In this document: positions 40,824 through 62,900 of the stretch, one piece after another
Layout: the number at the start of each line of letters is the position of its first letter
Position numbering within the stretch: position 1 is the stretch's first letter
DNA from: Nematostella vectensis
Lineage: Eukaryota > Cnidaria > Anthozoa > Actiniaria > Edwardsiidae
Length of the DNA stretch: 64,000 bases
Direction: 5' to 3'
Assembly (NCBI RefSeq): GCF_932526225.1
Contig: NC_064041.1
Location: 5,452,046-5,516,045, forward strand
The notes under the pieces: generated by a model
Told to the model about the DNA's origin: nothing
Seen by the model: only the letters and a program-made list of their open reading frames with translations
Database searches by the model: none
Translations under genes and position numbers: made by a program

Positions 40824-41820
40824 GTTTGAACAGATCAGGAACTATTCCAAAAACTTATACAGATCTCAATAGAAGAAAAATTCCCCTTCTTTCGTATGAT
40901 TTGATTTAACCAGTAAAAAAAAAAATACGCATTAATACAATCTAGCACTATCCGAGAATGTAACCTATTTTTATAAAACCCTGACAAATACAGTAGAACC
41001 TAGAATAATTAGGCTTTATGTGTGTTTTTTTATTTTGCACTCATGGGAATCCAGGGCGCCTGTTTAATTTCCCGCGCTTTTCGCAACTCGCGGCCCCTCT
41101 TCAACAAAAGGAAATATTCGCTCGAAAAATAATGCCGTCAAACCTTCAAACATTCAGACGGGGAATCTCTAAAACGGGGAATACTAAAACGGCGAATCTC
41201 TAAAACGGGGAATACTAAAACGGGAAGAAAAAATAGAAGAAAAATTCCCCTTCTTTCGTATGATTTGATTTAACCAGTAAAAAAAAATACGCATTAAAAC
41301 AATCTAGCACTATCCGAGAATGTAACCTATTTTTATAAAACCCTGACAAATACAGTAGAACCTAGAATAATTAGGCTTTATGTGTGTTTTTTTATTTTGC
41401 ACTCATGGGAATCCAGTGCGCCTGTTTAATTTTCCGCGCTTTTCGCAACCCGCGGCCCCTCTTCAACAAAAAGAAATATTCGCTCGAAAAATAATGCCGT
41501 CAAACCTTCAAACATTCAAGATATGGTCGGTGAAGAAATAAGAGACTTGATTGATAAGGAATCGACAAGTAGAGCACTAAATTTCTTCTAAACCTTGTCG
41601 AACTGGTATGAAATCTGACGAGCTGTTTCTCCATCATTCGGAAATGGACGGAACATTGAATCCTTCGCTTTGGGAGCAAATTGAAACGGCTATCTCTAAA
41701 ACGGGGAATCGGGGAACGGTAAAATGGGGAATACTAAAACGGGGAATACTAAGACGGGGAATCTCTAAAACGGGGAATACTAAAACGGCGAATCTCTAAA
41801 ACGGGGAATTTCATTCCATG
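40495..41820. repeat. Duplicated block of about 290 bp with AAAACGGGGAAT minisatellites
   Basis: About 290 bases beginning AATAGAAGAAAAATTCCCCT occur at about 40869-41155 and again at 41231-41518 with few differences. After each copy, or between them, come runs of (AAAACGGGGAATACT/CTCT) at 41160-41225 and 41695-41815. A 22-base G run is at 40495-40516. Probably remains of a larger mobile or satellite element; no intact frame. Confidence 0.7.
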
Positions 41821-42359
41821 GTGCATCGTTTTAAAATGTGATGAATCACTCCGTAACAACGTAAGTAGTAGTAATGGTGATTCTCGTAATGGATTTCCCT
41901 ATAAATTCCCCGTAATTATCATGTTCGATCAATCTATTGTATTAAGAGCCTTTTCATCTGTTTGGTTGATGTCTTACTTTCCACAATGCACATTATGTTT
42001 ATGCTTTATACTTAGTGTTATTTGTAAGTAAATTTTATTTTTTCTTCACTAGGAATGGCAAAAAACGAAATGGCGTAAAGCTAGTAAACACATAACTTAA
42101 CACTCAGGGTAAAAGAAACAAGCCATCACTCAAAAGCATTTCCTTTAATGTTTAATGTTGGAATATGCTTAAATGAAACAATTGTTATGAATTTTCTTGC
42201 TGCTGATTCTAAAAGAAACTCCACCCTTCTTTTATAGCACATCATTTAGAGTTTCAGAATCAAAAAGACATTATCTCTGAAATGATGGCTCCGCTTTAGA
42301 CTGTGCCTAAATCTTTATATTATTCCGGTCCAGTTTACATTGAACTCTCAATTAAAGGG

Positions 42360-42641
42360 ACTTGCGCTAAGGGATCACATGACTGTGTTTGGGTGGCAAA
42401 CTAGCGCGCGCTCAGCCTTTTAGCGGCAAAATAACAGCTAAAAACAGCAACTTATTCAGCGCTTACGAAAATAAACCAGAATTCTTTTTTTTTTTTTCAG
42501 AAAGGGTAAAAGTTTCATATAAGAATTTTATTTCTTCGTCGTTTTCTGATGTAACGCGCGCAGTCATTTCTGATTTTTTTGTTTGATAATATTGTTTTGA
42601 GTTTGCCACCCAAAAAGGTCACGTGATCTCTTAGCGCAAGT
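42360..42641. mobile_element. 282-bp MITE with ACTTGCGCTAAG termini
   Basis: The left end ACTTGCGCTAAGGGATCAC and right end GTGATCTCTTAGCGCAAGT are reverse complements apart from one base. The subterminal GGGTGGCAAACT is also inverted (AGTTTGCCACCC). Related internal sequence (GCGCTCAGCCTTTTAGCGGC) recurs near 10600-10650 and 53110-53200. Confidence 0.75.
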
Positions 42642-43416
42642 AGTTGATGAGTCTTCCAAGCGCGTGATTTAAGCGTGACTTCCACTTGGGTGGTCTTCAC
42701 CGTCGACAACATTCATTATGATTATGTCGGCGCCAGAAAGTACAAAAAAAACGTTTGTTGTTTGAAAACTTAGCAATAACTTAGCGCTAAATCGGTATAG
42801 AAACGTTTTAGAAATGTATATTATAGCTATTTCCTTGTGTATTGCATAAAAATTTGCAAGCGCCTAAACCAGAAACCAGACAAAATATTAGACATTAGTC
42901 TAGGATCCACACAAATTACAGAAGTTGCTGTAAATAATTAAAAAAAACCATAATTATAATGCCTTTCAATGGATTCTAGCTAATTTTACTCAGTAAATAG
43001 GTATTTTTTTTATGATTTAATTTTTTTTATGAAGTACCCCCCCTGGCCGTTTTTAGTATCTAGGATCACCGCGGTTCTATTGACTCGTAATATTTGTCAC
43101 CGCGTCGTTTTCGGTTCCCGCAAAGGGTAAAAAGAGAAGTGCTACTTCCTGAAAATAAAATTTCATTTCCCAAGACAATTAGAAGACTCTATGCAAAAAG
43201 CTTATTTTCGAAGTTAGTGTTTGTTCATCCTTTCTTTAATATTTGCCCACCGCTCATCTCTGTAAACATAAACTTCAGCCTTTTCGACGGTTTTTTGTTA
43301 TCCTGGTCGCCGCGTTGCTTTCCGTTCTCAAAGGTAATACAGATAGCCGTTACTTCTCGAGGAAAAACGTTATCTTGAAAATTTGCGCCTGGCTCAGTTC
43401 TGAAAACCGCGGCTTC
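42642..43416. other. Upstream flank of the GPCR
   Basis: No conserved exon seen. An in-frame upstream ATG at 43243 would add 58 residues to the GPCR, but the extension does not look like a receptor N-terminus. Confidence 0.4.
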
Positions 43417-44358
43417 ATGAATAACAGCATTTTCGACGTGGGCTTTAACTCGACACACAAAGACTGTGACGATGTTACACTGAACAGAATGATAGAACTT
43501 ATCTTAACCATCTTCTCTTGTGCGATCGCCGTGTCTTCTGTCCTCGGTAATGGCTTTATAATTTTAGCTGTGATATGGTCTCCTCGCTTACAGACTCCAA
43601 CAATATACTTACTCTGTTCCCTCGCGATGGCGGATTTTTTCACGGGGCTGCTTGTCATACCTGTACTGAACATACGTCTTGTGGTCAACATTCGTGAGAT
43701 ATCTCACCCTTTTTCCGTCTTCTCGGAATTCATCGTGATTCAAGTAATGGCGGCCACAACGTTTAGTATATGCGCAGTGAGTTTAGACAGATTTACAGCA
43801 ATCGTTTTCTCTATGTCCTACGAGCGCATCGTCACTACACGGAGATGCTTAAGGGTGATTCTCGCCGTCTGGGCCTCCTCACTGATACCGGCTCTGCCAA
43901 GAATTCCCTCACAAACCTCTTTATCTTTGCGCGGAGTTCTCCTGGGCGCTTTACTTATCATTATAGTCTTCCCATTTTCCGTTATTGCATTCTGTTATAT
44001 GTCCATATTCCGCGCAGCGCGCCGCCATAGACGCCAGATCAATACAAACACAGTAAGCCCACAACCCCCGAGACAAGTTGACAAAGCCGCTGTGACTGTC
44101 GCGATGGTAATTCTCATATTTCTCTCCTCCTGGATCCCCATTTTGTGTTTCTCGGTGTACGAGCTCGTACATACTTCTAGGGTCTCAGTTTGCAAGGATT
44201 TGCGTTTTCGACTCAGGTTCTTTGCGTTTTCTGGTTTGCTGGCGCTTGGGAGCAGTGTGTGTAATCCTGTTGTGTACACGCTTAGGTACAGGCGGCTAAG
44301 GAAGGTTTTGAAGAGCCTTTTGTGCGGGTGGAGAGAGGCTAACAGAAGTGGAAATTAA
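43417..44358 (+). CDS. Intronless rhodopsin-class (class A) G-protein-coupled receptor
   Basis: Single exon of 313 residues from the ATG at 43417 (the frame is open from 43243, which would give 371). That start follows receptor logic: a short N-terminus with two N-glycosylation sequons (NNS, NST) before TM1. Class A landmarks are N1.50 in GNGFIILAV, D2.50 in LAMADFF, DRF in place of DRY ending TM3, a TM4 tryptophan, SWIP for CWxP in TM6 and NPVVY in TM7. The TM3 cysteine (3.25) is serine and the very short second extracellular loop has no cysteine, so the usual disulfide is missing. Known receptors lacking it include the melanocortin, cannabinoid and lysophospholipid groups, so a MECA-like affinity is possible. 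The ligand is unknown. Confidence 0.9.
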   Translation: MNNSIFDVGFNSTHKDCDDVTLNRMIELILTIFSCAIAVSSVLGNGFIILAVIWSPRLQTPTIYLLCSLAMADFFTGLLVIPVLNIRLVVNIREISHPFSVFSEFIVIQVMAATTFSICAVSLDRFTAIVFSMSYERIVTTRRCLRVILAVWASSLIPALPRIPSQTSLSLRGVLLGALLIIIVFPFSVIAFCYMSIFRAARRHRRQINTNTVSPQPPRQVDKAAVTVAMVILIFLSSWIPILCFSVYELVHTSRVSVCKDLRFRLRFFAFSGLLALGSSVCNPVVYTLRYRRLRKVLKSLLCGWREANRSGN

Positions 44359-44502
44359 GCGAAATTTTAAGAAGTAAAGGTGGACGCAAACAAGTAAAAA
44401 ATAATGGAGCCGGTGAACACATTGAAAAAATATAAATGATTTCACTTAAAAGGCTATATCATTTAGACTTCAAAATATCGGGAAAATGTTGTTTACTTGG
44501 AA

Positions 44503-44508
44503 AATAAA
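44503..44508 (+). terminator. Candidate poly(A) signal of the GPCR
   Basis: AATAAA about 145 bases after the GPCR stop codon; assignment by position. Confidence 0.5.
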
Positions 44509-44670
44509 TATCTAATAATTGTTTAAAAAGTTTAAATCTTTTAAATAGTTTAAATCTTTTAAATTAGGCTGTTGTTGAGAATATATCGCAATCATAACAG
44601 TAATTACCTTTTTTTAACAAGCAAGATATTTGTGAAGCTGCTGCACTGTTAATTACAGGTCGTTCTTAAA

Positions 44671-44820
44671 GCCGCATTATCACCAATCTCCAATGATTTT
44701 TAACGGAAAACCCGAAAAATATTTCAAAATATTGAAAGCAGTGTGCTTATTTGAAGTTTCTTTGAGGATGTTATTGATAATTTAGAGTGGATGGCCTGTT
44801 TAATATCTCGGATTTTATTA
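44671..44820. mobile_element. Truncated copy of the AAGCCGCATTGTCACC MITE
   Basis: Matches about 150 bases of the 38995-39242 element (CCGATGATTTTT-like start, then AAAGCAGTGTG and GATGGCCTGTT) but lacks the right terminus and part of the left one. Confidence 0.75.
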
Positions 44821-45003
44821 CCTTTTTGTAATTATCTGATTTATATATAAAAAAAATATTGAAAGTAACTTTGGAGTCGTAAGAAGTTAAACTCACAATC
44901 ATTCATGGAAATGGCTGACTTTACGATTAGTCTCATTGTGGAAAATTGAAGCTTTCATATCCCCAACCTCCGCAGATAGTTAAAAATTGGAGCAGTGTAC
45001 CTT

Positions 45004-45136
45004 CCCCCCCCCCCCCCCCCCCCAAGATTGAGCAGATGTTAGTCAATATTTGTTTATTTAGCAACAGGAACACGGTGCTTGCAGCGGTTTTCTTGATATA
45101 AGATCAGCACTCCCCCTCCCCCCCCCCCCCCCCCCC
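45004..45136. repeat. Paired C-tracts in a diverged direct duplication
   Basis: Two C runs of about 19-20 bases (45004-45023 and 45117-45136). Each is followed by similar sequence: TTATTTAGCAACA and then GGTGCTT after the first, TTATCTAACAACA and then GGTGCTT after the second. This suggests a duplication of about 115 bp. Confidence 0.5.
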
Positions 45137-45269
45137 AGAGTTATTTTATCTAACAACAATAAACAGCAAAGAACGGTGCTTCCACTTTCTTACGATGAAA
45201 TCAGGCAAGAAAACGTGTCACTCGTGTCACTCGTGTCAATCTCTCTCCCTTCTTAAAGACATGGCTTAG

Positions 45270-45275
45270 TTTATT
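45270..45275 (-). terminator. Poly(A) signal AATAAA of ASS1
   Basis: Minus-strand AATAAA 45 bases after the ASS1 stop codon, giving a very short 3' UTR. Confidence 0.6.
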
Positions 45276-45319
45276 CAACAACATAACAACTTTTTTTTCA
45301 AATGATCCGGTGCACTCCT

Positions 45320-54900
<9,581 letters not shown>

Positions 54901-55288
54901 CCTTTCCCAGTACCACCTTCTGCAAAGCAAAAATATTTTCCTTTTTTTTCCAAGCACACATTGTTTTAATTAAAATTACGTCGCAGATTCTAGCAAGGTT
55001 AGAAATTTATTAATTATTCAATTTAACGAGCAAACACTATTAAGCTCCGAGCCTCGAAACCTTTCTGCGTGTCAGAACAGAAAACCGAACTTGTGCGTTC
55101 GTTTGCGTTTCATTTCAAAATTATTTTGTGGTTGATTTTGTTCAGATCAGAATTAAATCTTACACAGAGCTACTAGAATCGCAATAATGAAAAAAACATT
55201 TCCAGACTCTATCCCCAGCCATCACTAGACTTCATCGGCTGGAAATCGAGCCTAAAAAAATTCAAGTGAATATATTTTTTTTTACACT
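54901..55288. other. Intergenic between ASS1 and CRYZ
   Basis: About 390 bases of A/T-rich sequence with no exon recognised. The two genes are tandem on the minus strand. Confidence 0.45.
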
Positions 55289-55352
55289 TTTATTCAGTAA
55301 GGAAGACTGAGGAATGTCTCCTGTCCCCCCCCCCCCCCCCCCCCATTTTATT
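55289..55352 (-). terminator. Two candidate poly(A) signals of CRYZ
   Basis: Minus-strand AATAAA at 55347-55352 and 55289-55294, on either side of a C run of about 20 at 55325-55344. The CRYZ 3' UTR would then contain the whole 61-bp array. Confidence 0.5.
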
Positions 55353-55439
55353 CATGATGACAATGAAATGTAGATTTGTAAGTCAATAACTATGAGGGCG
55401 GATCCTAGTTGGCCACCTTACTTAAACCCTAGTTTTGCC

Positions 55440-56932
55440 TCATTTTTTTAATCAAACACGTCCCTTTGATGACTGGTGACACAGATAGTGTTTCCCTGGG
55501 CACTGTTTTTCTTGTGTGCCTCTGCACTGGTTACTTGGTTATTATGAGATTGCTGCCCACATGGTTAGCACTAGGTTCCTGCCCACTCTGTTTTTCATGT
55601 GTGCCTCTGAACTAGTTACATCTTAAGTACCATATTTCCCTGTGAACCCTGTTTTTCTTGAGCTGAGTGTGTTTAAAATGTACTGGTTACAAGGCTAGTA
55701 CTAGGTTTCCCTACCCAATCTGTCTCTGCACTGGTTACATGGTTAGTACAAGGTTTTCCTGAGCAATCTGTTTATCTAAGGTGCATCTGTACTGGTTACA
55801 TGGTTAGCACAAGGTTTCCCTGGGCAATCTGTTTATCTAAGGTGCATCTGTACTGGTTACATGGTTAGTACAAGGTTTCCCTGGGCAATCTGTTTATCTA
55901 AGGTGCATCTGTACTGGTTACATGGTTGGTACAAGGTTTCCCTGGGCAATCTGTTTATCTAAGGTGCATCTGTACTGGCTACATGGTTAGTACAAGGTTT
56001 CCCTGGGCAATTTGGTTTTCTAAGGTGCCTCTGTACTGGTTACATGGTTAGTACAAGGTTTCCCTGGGCAATCTGTTTTTCTAAGGTGCCTCTGTACTGG
56101 TTACATGGTTGGTACAAGGTTTCCCTGGCCAATCTCTTTTTCTAAGGTGCCTCTGTACTGGTTACATGGTTAGTACAAGGTTTCCCTGGGCAATCTGTTT
56201 ATCTAAGGTGCCTCTGTACTGGTTACATGGTTAGTACAAGGTTTCCCTGGGCAATCTGTTTTTCTAAGGTGCATCTGTACTGGTTACATGGTTAGTACAA
56301 GGTTTCCCTGGGCAATCTCTTTTTCTAAGGTGCATCTGTAATGGTTACATGGTTAGTACAAGGTTTCCCTGGGCAATCTGTTTATCTAAGGTGCCTCTGT
56401 ACTGGTTACATGGTTAGTTCAAGGTTTCCCTGGGCAATCTGTTTTTCTAAGGTGCATCTGTACTGGTTACATGGTTAGTACAAGGTTTCCCTGGGCAATC
56501 TGTTTATCTAAGGTGCATCTGTACTGGTTACATGGTTAGTACAAGGTTTCCCTGGGCAATCTGTTTTTCTAAGGTGCATCTGTACTGGTTACATGGTTAG
56601 TACAAGGTTTACCTGGGCAATCTGTTTTTCTAAGGTGCATCTGTACTGGTTACATGGTTAGTACAAGGTTTCCCTGGGCAATCTCTTTTTCTAAGGTGCA
56701 TCTGTAATGGTTACATGGTTAGTACAAGGTTTCCCTGGGCAATCTGTTTATCTAAGGTGCCTCTGTACTGGTTACATGGTTAGTTCAAGGTTTCCCTGGG
56801 CAATCTGTTTTTCTAAGGTGCATCTGTACTGGTTACATGGTTAGTACAAGGTTTCCCTGGGCAATCTGTTTATCTAAGGTGCATCTGTACTGGTTACATG
56901 GTTAGTACAAGGTTTCCCTGGGCACTCTTTGT
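55440..56932. repeat. 61-bp minisatellite, about 20 regular copies plus degenerate ones, CRYZ 3' end
   Basis: Unit TGGTTAGTACAAGGTTTCCC TGGGCAATCTG then TTTATCTAAGGTGCATCTGT and ACTGGTTACA. Copies from about 55740 to 56932 are regular (61-bp spacing, for example 56472 to 56533). Those at 55440-55740 are degenerate. The right-most copy encodes the last residues (AQGNLVLTM) and stop of CRYZ, so the array lies in, and seems derived from, the end of that gene. Confidence 0.95.
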
Positions 56933-59900
56933 CTCAATGATTTCCTTGTGTGCCTCTGGGGCTCTCTCTAAAGAGTACTCTCGGCCAACAAATGGCCTTA
57001 GCCATCCTGCCTCCATCCCAGCATGCATCGCTGCTGACATCTCTTTCAACTCGTCCTGAAGATGGCATAAATGTAATAATTAGGGCAGTATGCTATTAAC
57101 AAGGGGGTTTATAATCACTACCATTTTTCCAAATTGTAAGGAGGGCAAATTCCAGGGACTTTGTGGATTTGGAGGAGAAAAAGTAATGTCTCTCTTTGCA
57201 GGCTGTGGGGTAGTGCAAAATCGAAAAAGGGGAACTATTTTTTTCTGTGGATGACGAGGGGGTGAGGTGCGCTCACCCTGGGCCCAGCGCACCTCGGCCT
57301 TCGCGTGCGCACAGGGTTCCCAATATTCTAAAATAAAAAATTTCCGAATAACCCAGAATGAGAGCCGGCTAGCAGGCTAATTATCCTTGGGAGGGTAGCT
57401 AGTTAATATACGTTTTATGAAGTGTGACAGCACAAGAAGGTGATGTCAAGACGGTGGATGAAGAACATACTTTGTTCACTTTTAACAGCATCACCCCAAC
57501 AATGCTACATTCCTTGGCCATGGTAAGTCTGGGGTTGATCTCTATACTCCCCCTGCTACCAATAACCTAGCAAATAAACACAACCATAAAAACACAGATA
57601 GGATATACATGTTCTCTGATCTTTGATCATGTCAGATCAAGAGAGCATAAAATTGAGGAAGTATTTGGGGAATGCCCTATGTATGTCAAATTCAATCATT
57701 TCTGTTTTCAAGTAGCATCAATTTTACTAGCTCTATCCCAAATGTTAGCATTCACATCTTTTTGCGTTGCCTCTATTAAATTCTAAGCATCGTCTATCCC
57801 ATGTCCATCTCCCTTTAAAAAACCTGAAGCTGCCAGAAAAACAATACATATTTTTTTTAAATATGCAAGCTAGGATGTTGTTTGTTTCATGATGTCACCA
57901 AAAAAAACCCTGTTAGTTTACCCAAGAAAATTTGCAGCAATCATTGTCATATCTTTTAAAACGATTTCAACTTCAGTAATGAACTTGGTATAGGGAACTC
58001 ACCCCTATACGTCCACCATTAGATACCAGATCAAGGTCTTTGGCCAAGTTCACATTTGCCAGCATCTCAAGAATCACATCAGGGCCTTGGCCATCTGTCG
58101 CTTCCTGAAAAAAATCAAAGTCTAATCTTCTACATAGTGGTAATTGGTGTTGGAGCATTACAATAGAGTAAATTTTGAGTTAAGGCAGGTTTCAATATGA
58201 TCACACTTGAGTGCAAACAATCACAGGTGATTATATGATGAAACCTATACTATAATATGGAAACTCTCCCTGCAATTGTGGAAAACGTTTGCAATTGGAA
58301 TGCAATCATATGGTCAAATTAACTGGAATCATGTTTGATTGAGTGTGATCATACGGAAGAGATAAGTAATGGGTCAAGCAAACAAGAATGAAGCTGATGA
58401 GGGTTCAACATTACCAGCCTACCCTATTTAAGAATATTTGAGGCAAGTTTGGCTAAGAGAGTAGTTTTTGGCAAACTGAACTCACTACCTCGTGCCATAG
58501 AATAACAGCTATAATTGGACTTTTAACACAACTCCATATATGGGAACTAATGGCAACCACAGAGCTGTCACTGTAAGGAAATTAGCACCTTTAAGCCGGA
58601 ACTGCTCAAAGAAGGTGATATTAATACCTTTAGTAGGTTAATCTGAAACTGACTAGGAAAAAAAAAATCCCCACCCCTTTACAAAGTTGTAATCTTACCA
58701 AAATGCCTTGAGTGTAGTTGAGCTCCCTGTGGTTGAACACATGATGCGCCCCAGCCTGTCGAACAAGCTCCTCCCCTTTTGATGATCCTGCTGTCCCAAT
58801 TACATGCATCCCATAAGCTCTCGCAATTTGCACTGCGGCAGTGCCAACCTAGAGAAAATATGTAAACAAATAATTGCCCATATAAGGTACTATGCATAAT
58901 GACACTCTTCCTAGAGATCTCAGGGGGAGGGGGGGCATTACCATGAAAGAGAATGGGTACTACCCCAAAGAAGTAGAGAGGAAGAAGGGGGGGGGGGGGG
59001 GCACAAATCTTCAAAAACATATGACTAGGGTGTAAATTTGCTGATTGAGCTTTCAAATCAATTGTGAAGTTCAAAATATTTCATACTTACTCCCCCACTG
59101 GCTCCGTGAACAAGGACTGTCTCCCCAGGTTTAGCACCAAGTCTAGAATAAAATAGAATAGGGTTATAGATATCTATCTTCCCTGTGAAAAAAAAGCAGA
59201 CAGAAAAAGGAGAATGCACTCCACACATGTGAAAATAAATCAGCAAGGAGGTAGGGAAAGGGGGTGAGGATGGAAGTTTGGAGTGTTTTTTTTTTATATA
59301 TATATCATCCCTCTCAAGACTCTGTTTCACTAATCCCTTGCTATTGCTTTCTTATCAATGGAAAATGACCAAATAGTCATGTTCGTTAACCATAGTATAC
59401 AGTTCACCAAAAATTAGTAGTTTACTACCTGCCAGTTTTGGGTGAACCAGACACTTAATAAATAGATGTATACATGGGAGGAGAATGACCAACTTAAGAT
59501 CTGATATTGTAAGATGCTGGGTTTCAATTCCAAGGTCAACATCAAGCTTTCAAGATGAATTTCAATTGAAAGGTTTATTTAAATTTACCGATCTTTAGAA
59601 AGTATTGATTTTGAGAAAAGGAGAATGTATGATAAGACAATGAAATTTGTTGGATTTTGAAGTTTTGTTAGAAACATTTTTCCACAATGAGCTTTGCTCA
59701 AATTATCACCTCATCTGTCCTGCTTCTCAAAATGAATAGAATAAAATACAAAACATTCAATACCTGTGACATAGAGCACGGTAGGCAGTGAAATATGTGA
59801 TGCCTACATTGGCCCCCTCACTGAATCCAAGAGAGGAGTGGAGAAGAAAGACATTATCTTCTTCACATACAGTGTATTCTGCATAACTTCCAGTCAGCGT

Positions 59901-62900
59901 GGATAATGTGTATACATGATCACCAACCTAAAATCAAATATTGCTAATAAATATTTTTGTTTGCAGGGGTGTCTTCATGGAGGTTCCACTGTACCTGAGA
60001 AACTGCTTCATCCACCACCCCTAGCTTCTAATTATATTAACTAGGCCCTTTTAGACTTGTGTTCTGAGATACAGCAATGGAGTGGATCACATATATGCCA
60101 TTTTGAGCAAGTGGATATCTTTAACTTTAGAAAATACATTTTTTTTACTTTGACATGACTGGACTTATTGATTGAGATGTTTCTTTTAGAAAAAATGCCC
60201 TAAAAACCATCAGATTCAGTGAATATACAGGAAAAGTATCAAAAGTGGGTTCACACTGCTGCTTTGAATTTATAAAGGCAAATATTTGTATGGATTTCGG
60301 GCTCCCTGTAATTTCCCCAATGCTTAACATAAAAATATTTTTTTAGAATATCAGCCATAACTTAATGAGGCTTGTTTGTCAACAAGAACTTGCATACACT
60401 TTTTATGCATCCAAGCTTGCCAAAAAGCCATTACCCTTAGGCGGGGAGGCAAACATAATTTTTAGGGTCTGTTTTATAACACTTTGACCCCTCAACTGGC
60501 CTGTAGTGGCTTTGAGAAGTACCAATGCAAAATAAACTGATCCTCAGGCATCAGTCTAAGGGATAAATGGTCTTGAAGATATGCATCCAACCAAGGTGAT
60601 AGCAACTACTCTTTAGCCAAATAATAGCTTAGGTTCTTTGACAAATTTCAAATTGAACAAGGAAAAAAATAGCAGAATCCCCCCTCTCAATAAAATGCTC
60701 AAAATACCACACAAGGGAGAGAGATCAGCAAACACAACTCAAGACACAAATAGATACCTTTATTCTGATCTTCCAGGCCTCAAAACACAATGCCTACTCC
60801 TTGAAGGCTTGTGAAACCATTTTTGATACCATTACAGATTGCAAAACATTCTGGGAGAACCAGGAAAAAAATCACGAGGAGAGGGCCAGTCAGCACTCCC
60901 CAAAATCAGACATTTTTTCACCCCAAAGCCAAACAAATTAATTCCACGTCACAACAGACCCAGAATAGCAGTGTAAACAATTTTGAAATCAATTTGGTTT
61001 CAGTAAAGACAGCATTTAGGAGAGCTGTGTTGGTTCAATGGAACATTATTTTCTCATTCAGGCAAAGCAAAACAAGAAAAAATCACCATCAATTGGTTGC
61101 AAATATCCATAAGCACAGCACTCAATTATGGCCCAGTAGTGTCCTAAGGCACTCTCCTAACATGCTCATAACTGTATTTGTTATGAAAAATACCATCAAT
61201 TTTTGCCCACATTTAGCAGTGGTGAGAAATTACAAATGGGACCGCAAAGCACTGTTGGAAAGTAAGGATACCCATGCCCGTAGCCAGGATTTTGAGTGGG
61301 GGGTTCGTTTACCCATTTAACGGACCATTTTCTCTTAGAAAGCTCGCCCGAGCTTGCAGTGGTACTCAATTTTCCTTCATTAGAGCGGACCTTCCAGTCC
61401 AGTGGGGTGGTTCTTCCTAACCCCCATCCCTGGCTACGGGCCTGATACAGCTGGCTAGGTGCAGTGGTGTTTGACTACCTCCCCCTGGCTACGGGCCTGA
61501 TACCGCTGACTAGGTGCAGTGGTGTTTGACTTTAACAGGCTGTAATATCTATTTTCGGTCTTTTTTTGTTGATGATTCAGCTAAAAAATTGCAAGGAGTC
61601 AATGTGCTAATAATTAAACTTAATCCTACAAAAAATTCCTTATACACCTCTGACCTTGTGTTTAGTGACTTCATCTCCAATAGCATGTATGATACCAGCT
61701 CCATAATTACCAGGCGTGAATGGTAACTCAGGAAGCCTGGCATAGCTTCCGCTTCTAATATAGGTCTCCACAGGGCTAACACTTGCAGCTGAAAGTTTGA
61801 TTAGAACCTGTGGAATGGTGAGATGACAAATCAGACCAAAACCACTAGGAGGAGTAATAAGTTTTCTGCAGAAACATCTGTATTTTTTTACTTAATTCAG
61901 TATGGCGTGAACAAGTCATATATTTCATGGAAATAGAAACTAGCATAGGATAAATTCTGAAAGCAGTAGTATGAATTTTTGATGCCCTCTTAAGATTATA
62001 ATGGTTAAAACCGTTTTATCGGCTATTGCCACCAAGAGTTTTCATTCCTGCCAATTCTCACAGTTTTCACAGGAGACTTCTGGTTTTTAGCTTTTATATA
62101 CTGGCAAAAAAAATCTAAACTTCCTATACATTTACTGTAAACTCCCGAGAAAATTAATGGAGAATTTGTTATACAGTTCTTGTATTTGAAACAAAATCTC
62201 TGGGTTTTGGAGCTTTCAAGGTTGGCAAGTATGAGTTTTGTCTTATCTTTCTCTGATACCATGAAGCTAAAAGACAGTAGTTTGCTGTGACCAACCAAAT
62301 ATGCTTCTTTTTAGAGCCCTGGTGGTTTATCTAATTCTTATAATAAAGAATGCATGATTGTGCATGTCCCTCGTGAGGCAATTTTGACATACATGCCTCT
62401 TTCTATTAAAACGTCTCCCATTCCCAAAGAAGCTGATAAAAATATAACCTACTCAAGACGGCATTCTTAATTTAAAAAATGTGATATTAACTAGTTAATA
62501 ATCCAGGCTGGTAGCCAGGTTTTTGATCAGGGGAGTTCTATACCCATAAAGCCGACCATTTTCTCTTAGGGAGCTTGTCAATTTTCAATTTTCCTTCATT
62601 AGAGCAGACCTTCAAGTCGAGTGGGGGGTTCTTCTGAACCCCCCCCCCCCCCCTGGCTACGGGCCTTGCACCTGATAAGTACTTCAGTAAGGGCCAAAAA
62701 TTAGTGAACATTGAGCCCCCACTCTCTCGCAACACCTTCTTTCCCCATTTTCGAGGCAAAAAAGCTTCTATGGTCTTAAAAGCTATTCATATTCAATCTT
62801 TAAAAGCACCCAGTGTCTACCTGTCTTTTCCCAGCAGTCGGTACAATTGCATTGGTCAGCAGCTTGAGAACCTCGGGCCCGCCAAACTGAGAAACACAGA

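Noticed and set aside
43243-43416. Upstream ATG extending the GPCR by 58 residues
   Set aside because: The extension lacks a convincing signal peptide and includes a basic stretch; the ATG at 43417 gives a normal receptor N-terminus with glycosylation sites.
60811-61320. Plus-strand frame of 169 codons in CRYZ intron 2
   Set aside because: No recognisable domain, overlaps a MITE end, and lies antisense within an intron; composition looks like chance.
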